Assembly: GCF_019237615.1 (NCBI RefSeq)
Contig: NZ_JAFAGT010000085.1
Span: 124,001-188,000 of the forward strand
Length of the DNA: 64,000 nt
Direction: 5' to 3'
From: Roseateles sp.
GTDB lineage: Bacteria > Pseudomonadota > Gammaproteobacteria > Burkholderiales > Burkholderiaceae_C
Of the stretch, positions 1 to 7,549 are shown piece after piece (positions within the stretch are counted from its first letter, which is position 1; the number at the start of each line of letters is the position of its first letter). Under the pieces are notes generated by a model. That model saw nothing but the letters and a program-made list of their open reading frames with translations. It did no database searches and was not told the DNA's origin. The translations under genes and the position numbers were made by a program.

Positions 1-715
1 TGAGGACGCCGTCAGGACCGAACGTCAGCGGGAAACCCGCAGCGGCCGGCGCGGCGCCATCGAAGCTGTAGTAGACATTGACGCTGTTGCTGCCGGTCTT
101 CACGTAGTACTGGCTCAACGCATGCTTGGCACCCTGCGAGTCGTAGACCACCGAGGTGACCGAGCTGTTGTAGCTGGTCGCATCGGTCATGCTGAAGGGC
201 GTCGTGGCCGGCACGCTCCAGTCCGCCGACAGGTTGCCGTTCAGGCTGAGCTTGTCGCTCGCCACGGCGCCGACCTGCGTGTTGCCCACGCGCAGGTCAC
301 CGAAGGCGCCAAGGCCGGCGCCGGCGACCGGCTGGCCGTTGGCGTCCAGCACCGCGTTGTTGCCCTGCAGCTTGCGGCCCAGCGTGTCGACGACATAGCC
401 GTCCTTGTCGACGTTGAACAGGCCCACGCGAGTGAACAGGGTCTGGCCGGAGGCGTCGCGCACGGCGAAGAAGCCGCTGCCCTGGATCATCGCGTCCATG
501 CCACCGCCGGTGTTCAGCGCGCCGCCGGACATCGCCATGCTCTGCGTCACCGACGAAACCTCGGCGCCATTGGCCTGTGTGCCGGCGTACATGGCCGAGA
601 AGTTGGCGCGGCTGCTCTTGTAGCCGTAGGTGCCGGTGTTGGCGATGTTGTGGCTGATGGTCTCCAGCGAGCCGTTGACCGCGTTGATGCCCGAACGTGC
701 GATTTCAAAACTCAT
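1..715 (-). CDS. flgE: Flagellar hook protein FlgE (3' end cut by window edge)
   Basis: Forms the extracellular hook, exported by the flagellar type III apparatus. The visible 238 residues begin MSFEIARSGINAVNGSLE, the classic N-terminal rod/hook heptad region, followed by ISHNIANTGTYGYKSSRANF, the conserved ANxxTxGYK motif of rod/hook proteins. An AGGA element about 8 nt upstream supports this ATG. It is the last visible gene of the leftward flgBCDE series, 29 nt after flgD. The C-terminal half lies outside the window, so intact length cannot be judged. FlgE rather than FlgF/G is supported by its position directly after flgD. Confidence 0.95.
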   Translation of the reverse strand, partial: MSFEIARSGINAVNGSLETISHNIANTGTYGYKSSRANFSAMYAGTQANGAEVSSVTQSMAMSGGALNTGGGMDAMIQGSGFFAVRDASGQTLFTRVGLFNVDKDGYVVDTLGRKLQGNNAVLDANGQPVAGAGLGAFGDLRVGNTQVGAVASDKLSLNGNLSADWSVPATTPFSMTDATSYNSSVTSVVYDSQGAKHALSQYYVKTGSNSVNVYYSFDGAAPAAAGFPLTFGPDGVL

Positions 716-744
716 GATGGGATCCTTGTCGCTTGAGGAGAGAG

Positions 745-1425
745 TTAGTGGGTCGTGGTCGCGGCGGCGACCTGGCCCTTGAACTGGGTGATGAGGCGCG
801 AATTGAATTCGCCCAGGCCGCCGAGCTGCACCAGCGCGCTGCCGTCGCTGGCCAGGCGCACGCCGCTGATGCGGCCGACCACTTCCGGCGTGACGCTCTG
901 CTTGGATTCGTTCAGCACTGCGATCGAGTAGCTGCCTTCGGCCAGGCCCAGGGCCTTGGGGTCCAGCTTGTAGCCATGGCTGCCCGGCGCGAGCTTGCCA
1001 AGGTCCACTTCGCGCTTGCGGCCGGCGGCGTCGGTCAGCTGGAGCGTGGCCGGCGCGGCGGCGTTGTCCAGCGTGAAAGACAGCTCGACGGGGCTGCCGT
1101 CCAGCGTCAGCTGGGCGGCGCTGACATGCACCGTGCCGCCGACCTGGCTGCCCAGGCTCAGCATCTGCAGGCTGGACAGGATGCTGTTGTTGAAGGCCGT
1201 CTGCGTCGTCAGCGCCTGCAGCGACTCGACCTGGCTGAGCTGCGACAGCTGATTGACGAACTGGCTGGCGTCGGTGGGCTCCAGCGGGTTCTGGTACTGG
1301 ATCTGCGCGACCAGCAGCTTCGTAAACAGCTGCGAGATTTGCGCCGCACCGCCGTTGGCTGCCACGGCGTCGGCACCGGACGCGTTGCCGTTGCCGGCGG
1401 TGTTGTTGTTGACGGCCGTGCTCAT
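745..1425 (-). CDS. flgD: Flagellar hook-capping scaffold protein FlgD
   Basis: Caps the growing hook and is discarded when hook assembly ends. The 226-aa product has the N-terminal signature FTKLLVAQIQYQNPLEPTD (about residues 34-52) that defines FlgD, a Ser/Gln-rich linker, and a C-terminal FlgD Ig/tudor-like region around residues 95-200. The length is normal for the family. Its ATG overlaps the flgC stop by one base (ATGA), indicating translational coupling. Confidence 0.95.
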   Translation of the reverse strand: MSTAVNNNTAGNGNASGADAVAANGGAAQISQLFTKLLVAQIQYQNPLEPTDASQFVNQLSQLSQVESLQALTTQTAFNNSILSSLQMLSLGSQVGGTVHVSAAQLTLDGSPVELSFTLDNAAAPATLQLTDAAGRKREVDLGKLAPGSHGYKLDPKALGLAEGSYSIAVLNESKQSVTPEVVGRISGVRLASDGSALVQLGGLGEFNSRLITQFKGQVAAATTTH

Positions 1426-1850
1426 CAGCCTTCTCCCAGTTTCAGCAGCGACTGCTGCATGGACTTGATCCGGCCCAGCACCTCGACGTTGGTCTCGAAG
1501 GCGCGCGAGGCGGACAGCATGTCGGTCATTTCGGCGACCGGATTGACGTTGGGGTAGAAAACCTCGCCATCCTGGTTGGCCAGCGGGTTCTCGGGCTCGT
1601 AGACGCGGCGCAGCGGCTCACCGCTCTCCACCACGTCCAGCACCTGCACGCGGCTGCCGGCAAGCTGCTCGCCGCCCAGCCCCGCGGTGGCGGGCAGCGC
1701 CGCGAACACCGGCTTCCTGGCGCGGTAGGCGCCGTCCTCGCTGCCGGCGGCCGACTGCGCGTTGGCCAGGTTGCTGGCGATGGTGTTGAGCCGCGTGGTC
1801 TGGGCCGCCATGGCCGAGCCCGCGATCTGGCTGATCTGCCTGAAGGACAT
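1425..1850 (-). CDS. flgC: Flagellar proximal rod protein FlgC
   Basis: One of the proximal rod subunits spanning the periplasm. The 141-aa protein carries the N-terminal rod motif TTRLNTIASNLANAQSA and the C-terminal helix ending in a SASRAFETNVEVLGRIKSM-type sequence typical of FlgC (family size about 135-140 aa). It lies 20 nt downstream of flgB in the same direction and is coupled to flgD. Confidence 0.95.
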   Translation of the reverse strand: MSFRQISQIAGSAMAAQTTRLNTIASNLANAQSAAGSEDGAYRARKPVFAALPATAGLGGEQLAGSRVQVLDVVESGEPLRRVYEPENPLANQDGEVFYPNVNPVAEMTDMLSASRAFETNVEVLGRIKSMQQSLLKLGEG

Positions 1851-1870
1851 CTCTGTGCTCCTGTGCTGGG

Positions 1871-2245
1871 TTACTGCCCGTTGATGGCCTTGGCCAGGCC
1901 CCTGAGCTTCATGTTCAGAAAGGTGAGGCTGGTGCCGAAGTCCTGGGCGTTCTGCGCGAACGCCGCCTGCTCCACGCCCAGCTCCACGGTGTTGCCGTCC
2001 TGCGCTGCGTGGAAGGGCACGCGGTACTGCAGATCGCCCGCATCGGTGTCGGTCAGCAGGCCGCCTTGGCCGAGCTGGGCGTCCTGGCCCAGCTGGCGCA
2101 AGGTGGCGGCAAAATCCACGTCGCGCGCCTGGTAGCCGGGCGTACTTTCATTCGCGATGTTCGAGGCCAGCACCTTGGTGCGCTCGGCACGCAGGCGCAG
2201 GGCGTCGGCGTGCTGGCCCATGGCCTTGCTGAAATCAATGCTCAT
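1871..2245 (-). CDS. flgB: Flagellar proximal rod protein FlgB
   Basis: Proximal rod subunit, 124 aa from the chosen ATG. Near residues 27-45 it has ASNIANESTPGYQARDVDF, the FlgB family motif. The frame is open further upstream, but MSIDFSKAM aligns with the usual FlgB N terminus and is preceded by a good GGAGA element 7 nt away. The start codon shares two bases (within CATG) with the start codon of the divergent flgA, so there is no intergenic DNA and the promoter must lie inside flgA. Confidence 0.95.
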   Translation of the reverse strand: MSIDFSKAMGQHADALRLRAERTKVLASNIANESTPGYQARDVDFAATLRQLGQDAQLGQGGLLTDTDAGDLQYRVPFHAAQDGNTVELGVEQAAFAQNAQDFGTSLTFLNMKLRGLAKAINGQ

Positions 2246-2942
2246 GCTTCGCTCTCCGAGAAATCTGTTGCTGTGCTTGCTGGCCCTGCTCGCGCCGGGC
2301 GCACCCGTGCTGGCCGCGAGCCTGGAAGCCCAGGTGCAGGACGCGGCCCGCCGCGCCGTGCTGGACACCGCTGACCGCGAGGGCTGGGTGGCACCCGAAC
2401 TGCAGTTCGCGCCGCTGGCTGCCCGCCCGGCACCGGCCTGTGCCGGCGGCTGGGACGTCACGGTGCAGGACACGCGCAGCCTGTCGCGGCTGCGCCTGGC
2501 CGCGCATTGCCCGGCCAGCCCGGCCCTGCCGGCGCAGAGCTTCGTGCTGCGCGCCAGCCTCAGTGCCGAGGTGCTGGTGGCCCGCCAGGCCGTCGCCAGC
2601 GGCCGTGCACTGGCTGAAGACGACGTCGAACTGCAGCGCCGCGACATCAGCCAGGCCAGCGATGCGCTGGGCCGGCTGGAGGACGCGCTGGGCCAGGCCC
2701 CGCGCAGCAGCCTGCGACCGGGTCAGATCCTGCAGAAGCGCCAGCTCACGCCGGCCCAGCTGGTGCGCCGCGGCGAGCACGTTCGCATCGTCGCGCGCAG
2801 CGAAGGCATCGAGGTGCATGGTGCCGGCGAGGCGCTGGACGCCGGCGCGCGCGACGCAGTCGTCCGCGTGCGCAACAGCGCCAGCGGCCGCGTCATCTCG
2901 GCACGCGTGCTGGACTCCGGCCTGGTTGAACCCGTACGCTGA
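2244..2942 (+). CDS. flgA: Flagellar P-ring assembly chaperone FlgA
   Basis: Periplasmic chaperone required to assemble FlgI into the P ring. The 232-aa product begins with a Sec signal peptide (hydrophobic LLLCLLALLAPGAPVLAAS, cleavage near residue 22-23) and has an SAF-like domain around residues 110-170 and a FlgA C-terminal domain with VVRVRNSASGRVISARVLDSG. Starts are possible at 2238 or 2244; neither has a good ribosome site. The gene is divergent from flgB with overlapping start codons and converges, 2 nt apart, on the glucosaminidase gene. Confidence 0.92.
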   Translation: MLRSPRNLLLCLLALLAPGAPVLAASLEAQVQDAARRAVLDTADREGWVAPELQFAPLAARPAPACAGGWDVTVQDTRSLSRLRLAAHCPASPALPAQSFVLRASLSAEVLVARQAVASGRALAEDDVELQRRDISQASDALGRLEDALGQAPRSSLRPGQILQKRQLTPAQLVRRGEHVRIVARSEGIEVHGAGEALDAGARDAVVRVRNSASGRVISARVLDSGLVEPVR

Positions 2943-2944
2943 CA

Positions 2945-3625
2945 TCAACGCCGCCCCTTGCCGATCTGTGCCGCCACGCGCGCCAGCTTGTCGGCATAGG
3001 CCGGGTCGGTGGCATAGCCGCCCTGCTGCAGCGCGCGGCCATAGGCCAGCGCGTCGCTGCCGGTACCCAAGGCACCCTGGTATCGCGGGCTGCCGCTGAG
3101 CAACTGCGAGAAATCGCGGAAGGCGCTGCCGGCATCGGCATAGCTGCGGAAGCCCGCGCGTCGCGACTGGGCTACGCCGCCCTCGTATTCGGTGGTCTGC
3201 ACATCGGCCACGTCGCCGCGCCAGGCCGGCGTAGCCTTCAGCGCGAACAGGTTGTGGCTGTCGGCGCCGGCTTCGGTGCGGATGGGCCGCTGGCCCCAGC
3301 CAGACTCCAGCGCGGCGTGTGCGGACAGCACCTCGGGCGCCACGCCCAGCGCGCGGCCGGCCTCCTCGGCCAGCGGCGCGATGCGCTCCAGCCAGGCCTG
3401 CTGCTCGGCGGAGGGGGCCTCCACGGCGCCGACCTGCAGGCGGCGCACCTGCGCCTCAGGGCTGAGGGCGCCGGCCACGTCGCCGCGCTCGATGAAGTGG
3501 TTGACCTCGGCGTTGAGCTGGCGGTAGAGGTCGCCGAAACCGGCGGCGGCGCCGTTGGCGCGCGGCGCGGCCGGCAAGGCCGGGAAGCCATCCGTGCCGC
3601 CGATACGGAAATCAGGATTCAGCAT
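2945..3625 (-). CDS. flgJ: FlgJ-type peptidoglycan hydrolase (glucosaminidase domain, no rod-cap domain)
   Basis: Predicted muramidase/glucosaminidase that would open peptidoglycan for the rod. The 226-aa protein has the FlgJ C-terminal domain from about residue 85: SAHAALESGWGQ with the catalytic-type Glu, then HNLFALKA and FRSYADAGSAFRDF. The N-terminal 80 residues do not resemble the FlgJ rod-binding/capping domain. A separate rod-cap FlgJ may exist beyond the left edge with flgF-L. It overlaps flgN by 14 nt and is the last gene of the long leftward fliE-flgN run. No signal peptide is apparent, so export through the flagellar route is likely. Confidence 0.85.
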   Translation of the reverse strand: MLNPDFRIGGTDGFPALPAAPRANGAAAGFGDLYRQLNAEVNHFIERGDVAGALSPEAQVRRLQVGAVEAPSAEQQAWLERIAPLAEEAGRALGVAPEVLSAHAALESGWGQRPIRTEAGADSHNLFALKATPAWRGDVADVQTTEYEGGVAQSRRAGFRSYADAGSAFRDFSQLLSGSPRYQGALGTGSDALAYGRALQQGGYATDPAYADKLARVAAQIGKGRR

Positions 3626-4043
3626 AAAGCCCCTCCTCCACGCCCATCACGCGGCGCATCAGCGCCTGCTGTTCCGTGATCAGCTGGCAGTTGCGCTGGT
3701 TCAACGCCTTGCATTCGCGCACCTGCTCCTCCAGCGCCGTCCAGAGACCACCCAGCGCCTGCGCCGCCGTGGTCGGCAGGCGCTGCAGCAGGCGGCTCAT
3801 GGTGGGCTCGCCCTGTGAACCCAGCAGCTTGCGCAGCAGCAGGCCGCGCTGGCGAGTGTGGGCATCCAGCTCGTCCACCAGCGCGACGATCTCGTCGGCG
3901 AGCCGCTGCAGCGGCTCTGCCTGGTGGCGCAGCGCGGCCTGGAACTGGGCTTCAAGCAGCTCGCGCAGCCGGCCGTAGCCCGCGCGGTCTGCCTGCAGGT
4001 CGCGCAGCAGCAGCGTCAGCGCCTCGGTGCTCTTGCCTTTCAC
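3612..4043 (-). CDS. flgN: Flagellar export chaperone FlgN
   Basis: Small, helical cytoplasmic chaperone for hook-associated proteins FlgK and FlgL. The 143-aa product has the FlgN-like helical pattern with a C-terminal ALNQRNCQLITEQQALMRRV segment. The size and position directly after flgM (4-nt overlap) are typical. FlgK/FlgL themselves are not in the window. Confidence 0.88.
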   Translation of the reverse strand: MKGKSTEALTLLLRDLQADRAGYGRLRELLEAQFQAALRHQAEPLQRLADEIVALVDELDAHTRQRGLLLRKLLGSQGEPTMSRLLQRLPTTAAQALGGLWTALEEQVRECKALNQRNCQLITEQQALMRRVMGVEEGLYAES

Positions 4044-4327
4044 CGGCCGGCTCCGTGGTAGCGCTGGATCAGCCGGGCCAGGCGGTCGGCATCGAAACCG
4101 ATCTCGCCGCGTGCCAGCGCCTCGCGCAGCGCATCGACCTTGGCTTGGTCGATCTCGGGCAGTGCGGCCAACGCCTCCTGGGCCGGGCCCAGCACGCGAG
4201 ACTCCAGTTCTGCGTTGACCGTTCCCAGCACCGCGGGGGCGCCGCCGCCGGTCTTCGCAACGCCGGGCTGCTCGCTGCGGGCGGTGGGCTTGTCAACGGC
4301 ATGGCCGTTGTTTGCGACGATCTTCAT
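4040..4327 (-). CDS. flgM: Anti-sigma-28 factor FlgM
   Basis: Binds and inhibits FliA until it is exported through the completed hook. The 95-aa product starts MKIVANNG and has a disordered N-terminal half and a C-terminal helix region (LPEIDQAKVDALREALARGE, then FDADRLARLI) matching the sigma-binding part of FlgM. The reading frame extends nine codons upstream, but a strong GAGGTGA element 6 nt before this ATG decides the start. It sits 33 nt after motB and overlaps flgN by 4 nt. Here it is in the same strand run as its target fliA rather than next to flgA. Confidence 0.9.
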   Translation of the reverse strand: MKIVANNGHAVDKPTARSEQPGVAKTGGGAPAVLGTVNAELESRVLGPAQEALAALPEIDQAKVDALREALARGEIGFDADRLARLIQRYHGAGR

Positions 4328-4360
4328 TCGGTCACCTCGTGTCTTGGTTCGCACGGCCGA

Positions 4361-5380
4361 TCACTCCTTCTCGGCGGGCAACGCCCGGCGCAGCTCGCGC
4401 GCGGCCTCGGCCGATTCGGCGCTCAGCGCGGCCATGCCCTGTCCGCCTGCCGCGCTGGGCGCCAGCGGCACGCTCTGCGCCGGCGCGCCGAACATCTGCG
4501 AAAGCTGCTGGGTCTGGCGGGGGGTCAGGATCATCAGTTCGATGCGGCGGTTCACCGCCGCGTAGCGGTCGTCCGGATCCAGCGGCGCGCTGTCGGCCAT
4601 GCCGCTGACCTGCATGACGCTGCTCTCGGGCATGCCCCCCTCCAGCAGATGCAACCGGGCCGACATCGCGCGATGCGTGGACAGCGCCCAGTTGGAGAAG
4701 GCACTTGGGCCGCGGTCCACGTACTGCGAAGCATCGGTGTGGCCGACGATGAGCAGCTGGTTGCGCATCTGCGCGAACACCGGCCCCAGCTTCTGCAGCA
4801 AGGCCTTGAAGCGCGGCGACGGCGCAGCGCTGCCGCGCTCGAACATGCCGCTGGAGTCCGTGTCGTGCAGCATCACGCGCAGGCCCTGCGGCGTGACCGC
4901 CATCCGCAGGTTGCCACCCAGGCCCTCGTCAGCGCTGACGCGCTCGATGACTCGGGCCAGCGCCGCCAGCTCGGCCGGTCGCTCATAGCTGGCGCGGCTG
5001 CCAGGCGCGGCGGGGCCGGGGCTGTCTATCGTCTTTTGGCTGTAGTGCGATTGGCCCTGGGCCGGCGCCTCGCCGTAGGCTGGCACCGGGTGGCGCTCGA
5101 TCATGCTGCCGCGCGAACCCGAGGCCAGCGAGTTGGTCATGCCGTTGCCTTCGTCCAGCAGGTTGGCGCCTGCGCTCTTCAGCACCACCTGCATGCGCTC
5201 GGAGTTGCGCGAAGCCAGCAGCCACATGACCAGGAACAGGCACAGCAGCGCCAGGCAGAAGTCGGCAAAGGCGACCTTCCAGGCACCACCATGCCCGTCG
5301 TCGTGCGACTTGCGCGAGACGCGCTTGACGACGGTGGGGTGCTGCCCGTCCGCGCGGCCAGGCTTGCCGTTAGGCTGCAC
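4361..5380 (-). CDS. motB: Flagellar motor stator protein MotB (lateral-type)
   Basis: Stator subunit that couples ion flow to rotation and anchors to peptidoglycan. A GTG start preceded by GGGAGAG 4-5 nt away gives 339 aa; the open frame upstream is not needed. Residues about 28-50 contain WKVAFADFCLALLCLFLVMW, the single membrane helix with the ion-binding Asp (in AFADF). The C-terminal OmpA-like domain includes LLIVGHTDASQY and NRRIELMI. The gene overlaps motA by 11 nt. It corresponds in position to lafU of lateral systems; proton versus sodium use cannot be decided. Confidence 0.93.
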   Translation of the reverse strand: MQPNGKPGRADGQHPTVVKRVSRKSHDDGHGGAWKVAFADFCLALLCLFLVMWLLASRNSERMQVVLKSAGANLLDEGNGMTNSLASGSRGSMIERHPVPAYGEAPAQGQSHYSQKTIDSPGPAAPGSRASYERPAELAALARVIERVSADEGLGGNLRMAVTPQGLRVMLHDTDSSGMFERGSAAPSPRFKALLQKLGPVFAQMRNQLLIVGHTDASQYVDRGPSAFSNWALSTHRAMSARLHLLEGGMPESSVMQVSGMADSAPLDPDDRYAAVNRRIELMILTPRQTQQLSQMFGAPAQSVPLAPSAAGGQGMAALSAESAEAARELRRALPAEKE

Positions 5381-6299
5381 TGCGCTCTCCCGGCATGCGG
5401 TCGGTCGCGCGGCGGCGCGGCGTCTCTTCCGGCTCGCCCGGATCGTTGAGCTTGTTGATCCAGCCCTCCAGCAGCGCGAAGCTGGGCTTGATGTTGAGCT
5501 GCACCAGGCGGCGACCGGCATCGATGGCCAGCAGCGGCGGCTTGCCAGCGACGTGCGTGACCAGCACCACCTTGACGGACTCCAGCGCGGCCATCTCCTC
5601 GTTAACCACCTGCTTCATCATGTTGGCCAGCGGATCGAAGAGGCCGTAGCAGAACAGGATGCCGATGAAAGTACCCACCATGGCGGCGGCCACCATCAGA
5701 GCGATCTCGCCGGTGCCGGCGCCATCAGCCACCGAGCTCATCGCCGTCACGATGCCCAGCACCGCGGCCAGGATGCCGAATCCGGGCATGGCCTCGGCGA
5801 TCTTGCCCAGCGAGCGCGCGGGCTGGCTCAGCTCCTCGTGGATGGCCTCCAGCTCCTGCTCCAGCACGCCCTCCAGCTCGTGGGCGTTGATCTTCCCCAT
5901 GGCCATCAGGCGGAAGTTGTCGACGATGAAGTGCAGCAGCTTGGGCTCGTCCAGGATCAGCGGGTAGCGCTTGAACAGCGGACTCTCGTGCGGCGCCTCG
6001 ACGTGGGCGTCCAGCGCCTTCAGGCCGCCGGCGGCAGTCTGCAGCAGCTCGTACATCAGCAGCAGAAGCTGGCGCTGGAACTCCTCGCCGTTCTTGCGAC
6101 GCGCGGCCACCTTGCGCAGTTGCAGCACCATCTCCGACAACACGTGCCTGGGGTTGCCCAGCAGGATGGCGCCGAAGCCCGCGCCCAGGATGATCAGCAA
6201 CTCGACCGGCTGCCAGATCACGGCAAAGTTGCCACCGTGGATCAGGAAGCCGCCGAAGACGCATCCGATGACGATGAGGATTCCGATAAAGGGCTGCAT
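5370..6299 (-). CDS. motA: Flagellar motor stator protein MotA (lateral-type)
   Basis: Membrane stator subunit that contacts FliG. The 309-aa protein has four predicted membrane segments: two near residues 3-52 and two near 170-215 (GFGILAAVLGIVTAMSS and MVGTFIGILFCYGLF). The cytoplasmic loop holds the conserved charged region around HESPLFKRYPLILDEPKLL. The length is near the usual 285-295 with a short basic C-terminal tail. It is transcribed between fliA and motB, as lafT is in lateral clusters. Confidence 0.94.
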   Translation of the reverse strand: MQPFIGILIVIGCVFGGFLIHGGNFAVIWQPVELLIILGAGFGAILLGNPRHVLSEMVLQLRKVAARRKNGEEFQRQLLLLMYELLQTAAGGLKALDAHVEAPHESPLFKRYPLILDEPKLLHFIVDNFRLMAMGKINAHELEGVLEQELEAIHEELSQPARSLGKIAEAMPGFGILAAVLGIVTAMSSVADGAGTGEIALMVAAAMVGTFIGILFCYGLFDPLANMMKQVVNEEMAALESVKVVLVTHVAGKPPLLAIDAGRRLVQLNIKPSFALLEGWINKLNDPGEPEETPRRRATDRMPGERSAA

Positions 6300-6316
6300 G
6301 GGATTCTTCCTCGGCT

Positions 6317-7033
6317 TCAGGCCTGCTGCAGGAAGGCTTTCATCTTCCCGAGCGCTGCCTTGTTGATCTGGGAGACGCGCGCCTCGGTGAGATCGAGCAC
6401 TGCGGCGATCTCCTTCAGGCTGGCGTCGAATTCGTAATAGAGCTGGATGACCTTCTGCTCACGCTCGTTGAGGCTCTGCAGCGCCTGGGTCAGCGAGCGC
6501 GTCACCATCAGCTGGGCCTCGGGCGTGCGCGCATCGCTGGGCAGGTTGCTCAGCTCGGCCACCATCTCGTCGAAGCTGGCCAGCTCCTCGGCCACCTCGT
6601 CCTGCTGGAAGGCCTGGTAGGCCTGCGGCGTGATCTTGAGGTTGGCCAGGATCTCGGCCTCGCTGGGTTCACGGCCCAGCTTGCGGGTCAGCGCGCGCAG
6701 CGCGTCGCGCATCTTGTGGCTCTCCTGGCGCACCGAGCGCGGCCGCCAGTCCTGGCGGCGCAGCTCGTCGAGGATGGCGCCGCGCACGCGCAGCGCAGCG
6801 AAGGCGCCGAAGGCCTCGTCCGGCTGGCCGTAGCGGCGCAGCGCCTCCAGCAGGCCCATCAGGCCGATCTGCTCCATGTCCTCGCGGTCCATCACGGCGC
6901 AGGCCTGGGCGCCGAGCTGGCGCACGATACGCTTGACCAGCGGTGCGTACTGGCGCAGCTGGGTGCGCTCGAAGTCCGGCCCCAGCAAGCTGGCGCTGGG
7001 CTGGGCGTACTCGGCGTAGGCGGCGGCGTGCAT
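6317..7033 (-). CDS. fliA: Flagellar sigma-28 factor FliA (LafS-like)
   Basis: Sigma factor for late flagellar genes. From the MHAAAYAEYA start the product is 238 aa, the expected FliA length. Region 2 includes DMEQIGLMGLLEALRRYG and region 4 has LNEREQKVIQLYYEFDASLK followed by a helix-turn-helix with LTEARVSQINKAAL. The frame is open well upstream through fliL, but this start lies 11 nt after the fliL stop. It is embedded between fliL and motA, the lafF-lafS-lafT order of lateral systems. Confidence 0.94.
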   Translation of the reverse strand: MHAAAYAEYAQPSASLLGPDFERTQLRQYAPLVKRIVRQLGAQACAVMDREDMEQIGLMGLLEALRRYGQPDEAFGAFAALRVRGAILDELRRQDWRPRSVRQESHKMRDALRALTRKLGREPSEAEILANLKITPQAYQAFQQDEVAEELASFDEMVAELSNLPSDARTPEAQLMVTRSLTQALQSLNEREQKVIQLYYEFDASLKEIAAVLDLTEARVSQINKAALGKMKAFLQQA

Positions 7034-7044
7034 GGGCGAGGCCG

Positions 7045-7521
7045 TCACTCGATGATGAGCTTGCCGATCAGCGCCTCGGCGAACGGCGCCTCGCGCCGCT
7101 CGGCGGCGTAGCTGTCGTGGTAGGCCTTGTTCAGCACGTCGGCGAACTGCGGCACCGTCATGGCGCGCGCGCCCTCCAGCGTGTAGGCCGACAAGGCCTT
7201 CACCGCCACGGTACGCAGCAAGGGCAGATGCTCCTTGGCGCGCTTCTCCTGCTCGGGCAGGGTCTTGAACACCACGTCCATCGCCAGGTAGTGCGGCACG
7301 CTGTCTCCCTCGCTGCCGCGCATCATCACCAGCACCTTCTCCAGCGTGACGTACTTGTAGTCCGGCGCAGGCTTCCCGTCGTCGGCCTGGGCCGCGCTCT
7401 CGGGTTGCTCGGCCTGCGTGGCGCGGGCGTTCATGGCCCACCAGACGGCACCGCCCGCGGCGGCGGCGGCCAGCAGGCCCACCAGCGCGATCACGGCGAT
7501 CAGTTTGAGTTTGGACTTCAT
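7045..7521 (-). CDS. fliL: Flagellar basal-body-associated protein FliL
   Basis: Single-pass inner-membrane protein that surrounds the stator. The 158-aa product has an N-terminal membrane helix (residues about 7-30, LIAVIALVGLLAAAAAGGAV), an Ala/Gln-rich linker and the periplasmic FliL domain with YVTLEKVLVMMRG and a C-terminal FAEALIGKLIIE. It lies between fliK and fliA (LafF position). Confidence 0.88.
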   Translation of the reverse strand: MKSKLKLIAVIALVGLLAAAAAGGAVWWAMNARATQAEQPESAAQADDGKPAPDYKYVTLEKVLVMMRGSEGDSVPHYLAMDVVFKTLPEQEKRAKEHLPLLRTVAVKALSAYTLEGARAMTVPQFADVLNKAYHDSYAAERREAPFAEALIGKLIIE

Positions 7522-7549
7522 GGTCTTGCTTCCGTTCCCTTGACCCGCA

